NCBI GenBank assembly: GCA_016713105.1
Contig: JADJPS010000018.1
Location: 62,001 to 126,000, forward strand
DNA: 64,000 bases
Direction: 5' to 3'
Source of the DNA: Devosia sp.
GTDB taxonomy: Bacteria > Pseudomonadota > Alphaproteobacteria > Rhizobiales > Devosiaceae
The translations under genes and the position numbers were made by a program. The notes under the pieces were generated by a model that made no database searches, was not told the DNA's origin, and worked only from the letters and a program-made list of their open reading frames with translations. Of this stretch, positions 1-7,214 are shown one piece after another (positions within the stretch are counted from its first letter, which is position 1; every line of letters begins with the position of its first letter).

Positions 1-479
1 AGGTCGGCCGGCTGCTGCTTGTAGGGCATCGTGCCAGTAACGACGTCGATCCCGTTGCGCTCCACGGAGCCAACGATGAGGTCGCCCCGAAACTCCACCC
101 TGGGGTTGCCGAGCTTCTTGGGCTGGCCGTGAATCTCGCGGCCATGCGCGACCCCGATGTCCGAAGACAAGAACAGGTAGGGCGAATAGCTACCCACCGC
201 CTCGCCGGGCAACTCTGCGCCCAACATCACATTGGCCTCGTTGTAGGGGCCAATCCAGCTGGTGTCGTTCATCTGGTAGATGTGGATCATCACTTCGTCA
301 CCGGTCGGGACCAGCGGCTCCGGCAAGAGTGCCCTGATGGCGCTCTCGTCGGTCCGGTAGACGAGCGTGAGAATACTGCAATCCCGAAATGAAAAGGGAA
401 AGCTGGGGATCATCGGAGCATCGAGCGGGGTCGAAAAGCCGCCCTTGATGATGTCGCTGCGCTTGGTCTTCCAGGCCAC
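1..479 (-). CDS. Acetoacetate decarboxylase family protein, C-terminus outside window
   Basis: About 159 codons are visible. Residues YRTDESAIRALLPEPL (near 41-56), the NDTSWIGPYNEAN stretch and GREIHGQPKKLGNP line up with clostridial acetoacetate decarboxylase from memory. The lysine pair at residues 121-122 matches the pair whose first member forms the Schiff base in that enzyme. The family decarboxylates beta-keto acids through a Schiff base, but many members act on other keto acids, so the substrate is open. I chose the GTG at 479 because it follows the stop of the upstream oxidoreductase by two bases and has a GAGGCGG ribosome-binding site inside that gene. It is the last visible gene of the minus-strand sugar operon and may remove or rearrange a keto-acid product. 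The end is lost at the window edge, not by mutation. Confidence 0.85.
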   Translation of the reverse strand, partial: MAWKTKRSDIIKGGFSTPLDAPMIPSFPFSFRDCSILTLVYRTDESAIRALLPEPLVPTGDEVMIHIYQMNDTSWIGPYNEANVMLGAELPGEAVGSYSPYLFLSSDIGVAHGREIHGQPKKLGNPRVEFRGDLIVGSVERNGIDVVTGTMPYKQQPAD

Positions 480-481
480 GA

Positions 482-1525
482 TCAGACCGCCTCAGCTTTG
501 CCGGATTTCATCGACCGGTACATCGCATCGAGCACTTCGATGGCCCGCAATCCCACCACGCCATTGGCTTCGATCGTTTTCGCCGTACCCAGGCACACCT
601 CGGCGAGCCGACTGATCGGCTCGACGGCAGCGTACTGGCCGGCATCCGGCTCCAGATCGAGAATGACGTCGTTCTTGTCGAAACGGCGCAGTTCCATTCG
701 CGTCCGTTCCATATCGAGGAGCAGCATACCCTCGGTGCCATAGACCCGGATGTCCATCTGGTACGAGCAGTGCTTGGGCACCAGTGCGCTGCCCGAAATG
801 CTTGCGCGGGCACCGTTTTCGAAGGTCAGCACGGCGGCATCGGTCAGGTCCACATCGGCATCGGACTTCGTGGACAGCGCGTAGACCTGCGTCGGCGCCA
901 GATTGACCAGCCGGAACATCAGCCCGAGCGAATGGCTGAGTTGACCCCAGCCATAGCCGCCGGCCTTGTCGGGATCCGCCCAGGTCGACTTGTTGGGCTG
1001 GAACATGTGATCGGCCGCTTCCTTCAAGCCGTGGCCGCCGAACAGATCATAAGTGAAAGTGCCCATGTTGCAGGTCACGTGACGCACCTCCCCGACCTTG
1101 CCGTCGGCAATGAGTTGCGCGGCTTCGGTCACGAAGGGTTTGTAGTTCCAGCCGTAGGGGATCAGGATTTCACGCTGCCTTTCGGCCGCCAGTTGCACCA
1201 CTGTGCGGGCATCCTTGGCACTGGTCGTCATCGGCTTGTCGATGAGGACATGGCAGCCAGCCTCTAGCGCGGCGCACGCGTGCTCGAAATGGACCGTGTG
1301 CGGCGAGGTGATGACGACCGCATCCAGCGCCTCGGTTGCCAGCATCTCGCGATAGTCCGTATAGCCCTTTGGTCCCGGGTATCGGGCCAGGATCTCGTCC
1401 AGCGCCGTCCGGTCCCGCCGGTTGATCGCCACGAGCTCGATATCGGCGTGGCTCATCATGGCCGGAACGTAGACTTCCACTCCCCACCATCCGGCGCCAA
1501 TCAGTGCAATTCTTGCCTTTGCCAT
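482..1525 (-). CDS. Gfo/Idh/MocA family NAD(P)-dependent oxidoreductase
   Basis: A 347-residue protein of typical family length. The N-terminal Rossmann fold carries GAGWWG near residues 10-15. The family signature lies in EAGCHVLIDKPM (near residues 87-98), whose lysine is the conserved DKP/EKP catalytic-region lysine. The C-terminal half is the alpha/beta substrate domain. Members oxidise or epimerise sugars, inositols or related polyols using NAD(P). An AGGAG ribosome-binding site sits six bases before the ATG. It lies between two SDR genes and the acetoacetate decarboxylase-like gene in one operon, so it probably performs one redox step in breakdown of the same sugar. The substrate cannot be read from the sequence. 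Confidence 0.9.
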   Translation of the reverse strand: MAKARIALIGAGWWGVEVYVPAMMSHADIELVAINRRDRTALDEILARYPGPKGYTDYREMLATEALDAVVITSPHTVHFEHACAALEAGCHVLIDKPMTTSAKDARTVVQLAAERQREILIPYGWNYKPFVTEAAQLIADGKVGEVRHVTCNMGTFTYDLFGGHGLKEAADHMFQPNKSTWADPDKAGGYGWGQLSHSLGLMFRLVNLAPTQVYALSTKSDADVDLTDAAVLTFENGARASISGSALVPKHCSYQMDIRVYGTEGMLLLDMERTRMELRRFDKNDVILDLEPDAGQYAAVEPISRLAEVCLGTAKTIEANGVVGLRAIEVLDAMYRSMKSGKAEAV

Positions 1526-1556
1526 TTCTCTCTCCTGGAACTGTGGTGTCGATGGC

Positions 1557-2321
1557 TCACACCATCAATTGACCGCCGTTGACGTGCAATGTTGTGCCGG
1601 TGATGTACCGCGCCCACTCCGAGAGCAGAAACGCGGTGGGAGCCGCCAGTTCCTGTGGCTCGGCGGGTCTTCCCACGGGGATCGTCTTGCAGAACTGCGC
1701 GATATCGGCCTCGCTCATGCCGCCGCGGAACATCGGCGTGTCCACGGCGCCCGGCGAGATGGCATTCACCGTGATGCCATCCGGACCGCCCAGGCGCGCC
1801 ATCGATTTCATCAGGGCCGTCAGGGCCGCCTTGTTCATAGCGTAGTGGGTCGAGCCGAAGGAGCCCCCGGTGAAGGCGCCCTGGCTGGTGTAGAGCACAA
1901 TCCGGCCGCCTCCACCCTGCCGCCGCATCGCTTCCATGGTGGCGCGCGCCAGAAAGAAGACTCCCGTCTGGTTGACGGCAGTGTGCAGTTCGATCTGCTC
2001 GGCCGTTATGGTCTCGAAGGGCTGGCGGATCAGCAAACCGGCGCAGTTCACCAGGGCGTAGAGCGGGTCATCCCCGGCCGTCAGGTCTGCGATCAGCGCC
2101 TCGCCTGCCGCCCGGTCACACAGATCGAGACGACGGGCCGTGGCGCCGTTGCCGGCTTCTGCAGCCGAGCCCGTGCAATCCTGGATGTCGGCCAGCACTA
2201 CCCTCGCGCCAAGCCGGGCCAGCCAGACGGCGCAGGCCCGCCCAATGCCCTGGGCTGCACCAGTGACAAGGACCTTGCGCCCTGCAAGACCGAGAGTGCC
2301 CGGATTGAGATCGTCTACCAC
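1557..2321 (-). CDS. Short-chain dehydrogenase/reductase (SDR) 1
   Basis: A 254-residue classical SDR. The cofactor motif TGAAQGIG is near residues 20-27, NCAG replaces the usual NNAG, and the catalytic triad is present as YTS plus YAMNK. The sequence ends LHVNGGQLMV, as is normal for the family. It starts at a GTG with GAGGAG eight bases upstream and overlaps the end of the preceding SDR gene by seven bases, so translation is probably coupled. In a sugar operon such enzymes usually oxidise a sugar or a keto-deoxy acid. Which of the two adjacent SDRs acts first is not visible. Confidence 0.9.
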   Translation of the reverse strand: MVDDLNPGTLGLAGRKVLVTGAAQGIGRACAVWLARLGARVVLADIQDCTGSAAEAGNGATARRLDLCDRAAGEALIADLTAGDDPLYALVNCAGLLIRQPFETITAEQIELHTAVNQTGVFFLARATMEAMRRQGGGGRIVLYTSQGAFTGGSFGSTHYAMNKAALTALMKSMARLGGPDGITVNAISPGAVDTPMFRGGMSEADIAQFCKTIPVGRPAEPQELAAPTAFLLSEWARYITGTTLHVNGGQLMV

Positions 2322-3076
2322 TTCGCGCGCTCCTCGAGCCCCACCTTGGCGCGCAGCTCCGGGTCACGGATGCTCTGCTCGACGCCAGTAACCTCGCCTT
2401 CGCCCGCATCGATCAGCCAGGCTATGCAACGGGCCGGGAGATCGGGGGTCAGCTTGATATCGTCGCCAAGGCGCGCGATGACGTTGTCGAATTTCCGCTG
2501 CGCGCCGTTCAGCATGTCGGTGCCGACGACTCCGGGGATGAAACCGAATACCCTTATGCCCTTGCTGGAATACTCGGCCGCAAGGCAGTCGGTGAACATG
2601 GCCAGTCCGGCCTTGGAGGTGCAGTAGGCGCTCCAGCCCTCGATCGGAGTGTGCGCGGCGCCCGAGGACAGGTTGACGATCACGCCCTTCGAGCGAGCCA
2701 GCATTGACGGCAGCACGGCGCGGCTGGCCAGCATCGCCCCACCGATGTTGATCTGGACCAGCCGAATCCAGTCGGCAGCATCGGTCTCGTGCATCAGGCC
2801 GACAGGATCGATGACGCCGGCATTGTTCACCAGCGCGCCGACGGGACCGAAGCGATCGACGACCTGCGCCACGGCGTTCTCAACCGAAGCGGCCTCGGAC
2901 ACATCGCAGACAATCGGGGCAACGACAGCAGGATCGAAAGCGGCGGCGGCCTGTTCCAGCGCCACCTGACCACGTGCCAGCATTCCAACCTTCCACCCGC
3001 GCAACAGCAACTGGCGGACCACTTCGAGTCCGATGCCACGCGATGCGCCGGTTACGAGCGCAACTCTTTCATCCAT
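2315..3076 (-). CDS. Short-chain dehydrogenase/reductase (SDR) 2
   Basis: A 253-residue classical SDR from the chosen start. It has TGASRGIG for NAD(P) binding, NNAG, and the Ser/Tyr/Lys triad as LSSGAAH followed by YCTSK. I prefer the ATG at 3076 over one eight codons upstream because it forms an ATGGATGA overlap with the stop of the isomerase-like gene and gives the usual distance to the glycine motif. The protein differs clearly from SDR 1, so the pair is not a recent duplication. It probably catalyses another oxidation or reduction in the same sugar pathway. Confidence 0.88.
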   Translation of the reverse strand: MDERVALVTGASRGIGLEVVRQLLLRGWKVGMLARGQVALEQAAAAFDPAVVAPIVCDVSEAASVENAVAQVVDRFGPVGALVNNAGVIDPVGLMHETDAADWIRLVQINIGGAMLASRAVLPSMLARSKGVIVNLSSGAAHTPIEGWSAYCTSKAGLAMFTDCLAAEYSSKGIRVFGFIPGVVGTDMLNGAQRKFDNVIARLGDDIKLTPDLPARCIAWLIDAGEGEVTGVEQSIRDPELRAKVGLEERAKW

Positions 3077-4532
3077 GGTTCCTGACTCCATTTTGGGCAA
3101 TCGTGGTCACCGGCAGTTGGCAGAGCGTCCCAAGCCACTGTGCAGCCTCGCTCAAGTGACCTGGGGAAAGCGCGCCGTGATGAGTCGCTCCGGCATTCGC
3201 CCAGGCTTCGAAGGCGCTGAGGGCCGGGCGCTGGCTGGTTTGAAACCAGCCGTTGGTGACGTTCAGTGCGGTTGCGCCGAGCTCAAGAGTCCTCCCCTCG
3301 AGTGCAACCAGGCTCAGCCGCTCCGATCGGCTCTGGTCGAGAGTTGCACCCAGCATGGTGGCAGGGCCGGGCGCCAGATCGTGACGCAGCACCACCCCCG
3401 GCACCTGCCGCCCTGAGTGCGCCGAGGCATCGACAATCTCGAATCGTCCGTTCGCGGGGCACCAGCCGGTGTCGGCTTCCCCGGTATTGGCCACAAGGAA
3501 TGCATCACGGGCGCGGTCCACGGCATCCAGCTCGCAGTACAACGTTGCACCGCCCAGGGTGCGACCGATCAGCATCGCAACGGCGGTGACCATATCGCCG
3601 GTTGCTGCAAACGGGCGGCCTGTTGCAGCCAGCAGAGTCGTTGCCAGGCAGCTGATGGCCCCCTGCGCCAGGCCATCGCCGAAGGGGCCACGGCAGGCGA
3701 TGGCGCCGCAATCGAGCTGCAGTTCATCCGCAAGTTGGTCCATCGCCACCCCGAGCCGGATCGCACGGTCAAGATCGGGGCTGCAGGCGTAGCTCGCCTG
3801 GGGTGGCAACAGGTGCGGCAGCGCGGTGGCCAGCGCGTCGGCAATTTCCTCGGCCGTCACGGCCGCGACACGCTCCGCCCAGTCGCGGTACGGCACATCC
3901 ACCACAATCAGGCCGGAGGCTTTCGCCTGATCCTCGGTCAAACCGAGGTGATCATAGCCCGCCATCGGCTGCCCGAGCCGGCCGATGCGCAGGCCGCGTA
4001 TCTGCGCCGCAAGCGAGGCGGTCTTCACTGCCAGCCGGACGCGCGCATGAAAGTCGGCGTCAGACAGGAACCCCGACACAAGGACCGGCCGGATCGGCCT
4101 TGCCTGTCGCCGCAGCATGGCGCCCAGCATGGTGGCGCCGACATTGATGGAATGACGGCAAAGCGCAGCCATGTCGTAGTCTGCGTCCACGTGTTCGAGC
4201 GCATGCGCGCAAACGATCACCACCGGCAGATCGGCCGCGGCGGCCAGCGCCGCGATTTCGGCAGGAGGTGTCGCCATGGTCGGGATCAGGAGCAGGACGT
4301 CGCACGCCTCGGCCTGCAGCCGGCGGGCCATCGGCTCCACGTCGCCGCGATCGGCCCACAGCCCCAGTTCGACAAGATCAAACTCGGCCGCGAGAGGCCG
4401 GGTGACAGCCCTCACATGGTCGCGACGTTCCTCACGGAAGCCAGCCGGCATGATGGATTCAAAATATGCCATCATGCCACCGATCACGGCCACCTTGCCT
4501 CGCCGGGGACGATACGAGAACGGCTCAGTCAT
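3069..4532 (-). CDS. L-fucose/L-arabinose isomerase-like protein
   Basis: About 487 residues from the ATG at 4532. That start overlaps the stop of the upstream gene as ATGACTGA; an ORF extension beyond it has no support. The N-terminus KVAVIGGMMAYFES, the middle ELQLDCGAIACRGPFGDG and the C-terminal ATHHGALSPGHL fit the layout of fucose/arabinose isomerases. Such enzymes bind Mn2+ through Glu, Asp and His; the His-rich ATHHGAL resembles the C-terminal metal or substrate loop. Next to rhamnose mutarotase and a TIM-barrel isomerase, an aldose-ketose isomerase role is likely. Divergence from true AraA/FucI leaves the substrate, and even catalytic activity, unproven. Confidence 0.75.
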   Translation of the reverse strand: MTEPFSYRPRRGKVAVIGGMMAYFESIMPAGFREERRDHVRAVTRPLAAEFDLVELGLWADRGDVEPMARRLQAEACDVLLLIPTMATPPAEIAALAAAADLPVVIVCAHALEHVDADYDMAALCRHSINVGATMLGAMLRRQARPIRPVLVSGFLSDADFHARVRLAVKTASLAAQIRGLRIGRLGQPMAGYDHLGLTEDQAKASGLIVVDVPYRDWAERVAAVTAEEIADALATALPHLLPPQASYACSPDLDRAIRLGVAMDQLADELQLDCGAIACRGPFGDGLAQGAISCLATTLLAATGRPFAATGDMVTAVAMLIGRTLGGATLYCELDAVDRARDAFLVANTGEADTGWCPANGRFEIVDASAHSGRQVPGVVLRHDLAPGPATMLGATLDQSRSERLSLVALEGRTLELGATALNVTNGWFQTSQRPALSAFEAWANAGATHHGALSPGHLSEAAQWLGTLCQLPVTTIAQNGVRNHG

Positions 4533-5619
4533 TCCCGGCCTGCAGGATCGCATCACGCTCAGCGCGCCCATTCGAGCCGAGCGGTGCATGGGCAGGTGGT
4601 TTCACCGCCCCCACGCGCGCATAGGCGGCATCCGGAATATCGCGCAGGTTCCTGTACACGGTCCAGCTGCAGCGGCTTTCGCCGGTCAGCGGCGCAGTGG
4701 GCGGCGTCGTCACCCGCACCGGGTAGCCAAAGGCGGCAATCGGCAGCGTCTCGTGCAACAGGCAGCAATGCGCGCAATAGGCGCAGATCCCGGGTTCATT
4801 CCAGGTGAAGTCGTGCGCCTGCTGCAGCTCCGGCCATCCCAACTCCGGGGCAGAGAGCGCCGGCATCGCATCTAGTTGTTCACCCGCCATCGACCTCCCG
4901 CCCGAGCCGCAGGGCGCAAAACTGATGGTCACCTTCTCGGCGTCTTCGACAAAGTCGATGGTGCCCTCGCGGTCCGTACCGCTGAGGTGGCCGTGATGCC
5001 CCTCAAACCCCAGATAGACCAGCAGCCAGCTAGCGGTTTCCCACGCGATCTTGCTGACGTCGAAGCGTTGGTAGCGTTTGGCGAACCAGTCGCCGATCAC
5101 CCAGCCTTCATACATTTCGCGCAGGGCGGCTTCGCCATTGCGCGCCATCACCAGGTGGAACAGTCCTGAGAGCTGATCCACTTCTCCGTCATGCAGGTCG
5201 CGCCAGATGCCGACCGCCTCGCGAAGGGCGGAGGATCGTTCATCGGCAGCAAGGTCGCCGTCCCTGGCACGCGCCAGCGCCGCTCCAACTCGACCCCAGA
5301 CTTCTTGCCGCGCCAGTGCAACCGAGGCGTGAAAGGGGGCCAACCGGCGCCTGATTTCGGCATGGGCGGCCTCTAGTTCCGCGGCCGACATGCCTGTGTC
5401 GATGAGGTATCGTCGGGTATCGCGGAACCACTGTTCATAGATGTCGTAGACAACCTTCATCTCGACTTCGAAGAAGTCGATCAGCGCTGCTGCCGTGACG
5501 TGGTCCCGCCCCGCGAGCGCGCGCTCGATCAGCCGCGGCGTCCCTTCGGCCAGTTCCGCCCAGCCGCCTGCTCGAATCAGGCGGCCAAGCGTTTCGTTAT
5601 GGATCAGGACCGGGGGCAC
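4525..5619 (-). CDS. Uncharacterised Cys-rich protein in sugar operon
   Basis: I do not recognise this 364-residue protein. It has no signal peptide and no membrane segment. The N-terminal half is helical and charged. The C-terminal half carries FAPCGSGG, then CAYCAHCC, then SRCSW, six cysteines spaced like a metal or iron-sulfur site. The GTG start lies six bases after the rhaM stop, and the gene overlaps the isomerase-like gene by eight bases, so it is translated with the sugar enzymes. A dehydratase, hydrolase or metal-dependent partner of the isomerase-like protein are all possible. No function is assigned. Confidence 0.8.
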   Translation of the reverse strand: MPPVLIHNETLGRLIRAGGWAELAEGTPRLIERALAGRDHVTAAALIDFFEVEMKVVYDIYEQWFRDTRRYLIDTGMSAAELEAAHAEIRRRLAPFHASVALARQEVWGRVGAALARARDGDLAADERSSALREAVGIWRDLHDGEVDQLSGLFHLVMARNGEAALREMYEGWVIGDWFAKRYQRFDVSKIAWETASWLLVYLGFEGHHGHLSGTDREGTIDFVEDAEKVTISFAPCGSGGRSMAGEQLDAMPALSAPELGWPELQQAHDFTWNEPGICAYCAHCCLLHETLPIAAFGYPVRVTTPPTAPLTGESRCSWTVYRNLRDIPDAAYARVGAVKPPAHAPLGSNGRAERDAILQAGND

Positions 5620-5625
5620 GTCCGC

Positions 5626-5940
5626 TCAGTCCTGATGGAACTGCAATGGCAGCAGGAACGGAAAGCCAATGGACGTATCAACCTCGATCTTCATGATCGG
5701 GGCCATGTAGGCCCCCCAGCGGGCATTGGCCTCGCTGGCGTTCAGGGAGGCGATCGCCTTTGGCAGATCGTCGCATTCGAAATAACCAAAAAGGGTCAGG
5801 CCATGCCGGAATATGTTGTAGTTTCGCAGGCCCGCCGCGCGAATATCTGCTGCCAGATCGGGCCATATTTCATCGTGTCGTTTCTTGTACTCTTCTTCGT
5901 ATCCGGGGCGGACTTCCAGTACCCAGGCAAAGTTCTTCAT
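5626..5940 (-). CDS. rhaM: L-rhamnose mutarotase
   Basis: A 104-residue protein, exactly the family length. It interconverts alpha and beta anomers of L-rhamnose or a similar 6-deoxy sugar. Family features are the early RPGYEEEYKKRHDEIWPDL with its conserved His, the central NYNIFRHG, and the C-terminal RWGAYMAPIM. It is a small cytoplasmic dimeric alpha/beta-barrel protein. It follows the TIM-barrel isomerase gene by three bases. Its presence is the best clue that the operon handles a 6-deoxyhexose such as L-rhamnose or L-fucose. Confidence 0.92.
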   Translation of the reverse strand: MKNFAWVLEVRPGYEEEYKKRHDEIWPDLAADIRAAGLRNYNIFRHGLTLFGYFECDDLPKAIASLNASEANARWGAYMAPIMKIEVDTSIGFPFLLPLQFHQD

Positions 5941-5943
5941 GGC

Positions 5944-6768
5944 TCAATCCTCTTGTTGACCTGCCCAGGTACGGAAGCAATCTCGCATCTTGACGGTCTC
6001 GGACAGGACATCGTCGAAGACCGTGTTCATGTAGGCCTGGTGAACATATTCGATGGCCAGCCAGCCATCGTATCCGGCATCGCGAAGGGCGCCGAAAAGG
6101 CCGGGAAAGTTGATCGTCCCGTTTTCCAGCTTTTCTTGCAGAAGTCCCTGTCTGGCCTGGCGCAGGTGGACATGGGCGGCGTGGCGCGCCAGCACTTCGA
6201 TCTCTTCCTGGCGGTATCCGAGAGCCACGAAGTGCGCCAGATCCAGTGCGATCTTCAGGCCCGGTACCCGGTGCAGCATGTCCTCAGTCGCGGAAACCGA
6301 CTCGAGGATACCGTGGACATGGGGCTCGATGGTCACGGTCACGCCCGCCTGCTGGCCTGCTTCGACCATGGGTTTCAGTGCTTCCGCCGAAGCGGCGATG
6401 GCGGCGCCGCGGCTCTGGCCAGGATTGATCATGCCCGGCAGGATGAAGACAGTGGGAGCCCCGACAGCCTTGGCAAAGCGCAACGTGGCCTTGAGGTCGA
6501 CGAGGTTCTGCGGATCGGCCGGGCCGGCCAGATTGCGATCGGCGAGGCCCGCGCCGAACAGGTGATAGTAGTTGGCTACCGGCAGAGGCAACTGCTTCCG
6601 GATGTCTTCGCCGTACCCCTCTGGCTCCGCCAGCAGACGGGCCTTGTCCAGACCGGATGCGTAAAAGAGGCTCACGTCGATTGCGTCAATGCCCAGAGCC
6701 TTGGCAATATCCCCGACTTCACGCAAAGCTAGAAGTGGGAAAGACCAACTCGTCACGCTCAGCTTCAT
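5944..6768 (-). CDS. Sugar phosphate isomerase/epimerase (xylose isomerase-like TIM barrel)
   Basis: A 274-residue protein with the AP-endonuclease-2/xylose-isomerase-like fold. Likely metal ligands are spread as expected: Glu in VTIEPHVHG, Asp in ALDLAHF, His in HVHLRQA and Glu in LAIEYVHQ. Related proteins isomerise or epimerise keto sugars, inosose or hydroxypyruvate. It is the first gene of the minus-strand operon, with GGAGG six bases upstream of the ATG, so the operon promoter should lie in the 6769-7214 region. The substrate is not determinable, but coupling to rhaM suggests a deoxy-sugar intermediate. Confidence 0.88.
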   Translation of the reverse strand: MKLSVTSWSFPLLALREVGDIAKALGIDAIDVSLFYASGLDKARLLAEPEGYGEDIRKQLPLPVANYYHLFGAGLADRNLAGPADPQNLVDLKATLRFAKAVGAPTVFILPGMINPGQSRGAAIAASAEALKPMVEAGQQAGVTVTIEPHVHGILESVSATEDMLHRVPGLKIALDLAHFVALGYRQEEIEVLARHAAHVHLRQARQGLLQEKLENGTINFPGLFGALRDAGYDGWLAIEYVHQAYMNTVFDDVLSETVKMRDCFRTWAGQQED

Positions 6769-7214
6769 CTGTTTCCTCCCGAGGACCTGTCAGGCCGCTG
6801 CTTCATTTGTGGCAGTCTTCATCAAGACGTGTGCGTCAACCGGATGTTCAAAACGCTCGACGACATGCCCACCGATCAGCACGGTGGACGAATCCGCCAG
6901 ACCAGGTCGCGGCTCGGTCTGGGGCACCGTACTTGCCGTGCTCATTCTGGGGACATTGAACAACGGCTTGACCTTGCTGGATGTGTCGAGTTTCTGGCAG
7001 GAAATCACGCGGGGCACCGTGCTGATCGCTGCCGTCGCCTTCGACCAGATTCGCGTCCGCTCGGGGGATTGAGGTCGCCTGTCGAGGCGTACCTGCACGG
7101 CCCGCCTCACATCGAAACGGGCGAACGGCTCGTCGACCGGGCCGTTCTGCCGACGACAGGAACTTGCTGAATGCCATGCGCAGCGTTGCATGGCCCGGCA
7201 ATCACGCCGATCGT
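6769..7214. other. Gene-poor, decayed region between sugar operon and tctCBA
   Basis: No intact gene is supported over 446 bases. The centre holds the RbsC-like remnant. On the minus strand 6790-6900 an open stretch reads LIGGHVVERFEHPVD to a stop and looks like the C-terminus of some protein, but I cannot identify it. The left part must hold the promoter of the sugar operon that starts at 6768. I see no convincing terminator. Confidence 0.5.
6908..7072 (+). pseudogene. 3' remnant of a ribose-type (RbsC-like) ABC permease
   Basis: About 54 codons in one frame read from RGSVWGT through LGTLNNGLTLL and SSFWQEI to a stop. This matches the C-terminal end of RbsC/AraH-type sugar permeases, including the invariant NNG. 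The intact permease at 31006-31977 ends similarly with LGVLDNGLTQL. No transmembrane body, start codon or partner ATPase or binding-protein gene precedes it. It lies on the opposite strand from both neighbouring operons. I infer a deletion that removed a sugar importer once associated with the adjacent sugar operon. Confidence 0.7.

Noticed and set aside
7073..7170. Plus-strand open stretch reading PVEAYLHGPPHIETGE after the permease remnant
   Set aside because: It looks protein-like but matches nothing I can name, and it is too short and in a different frame from the remnant.
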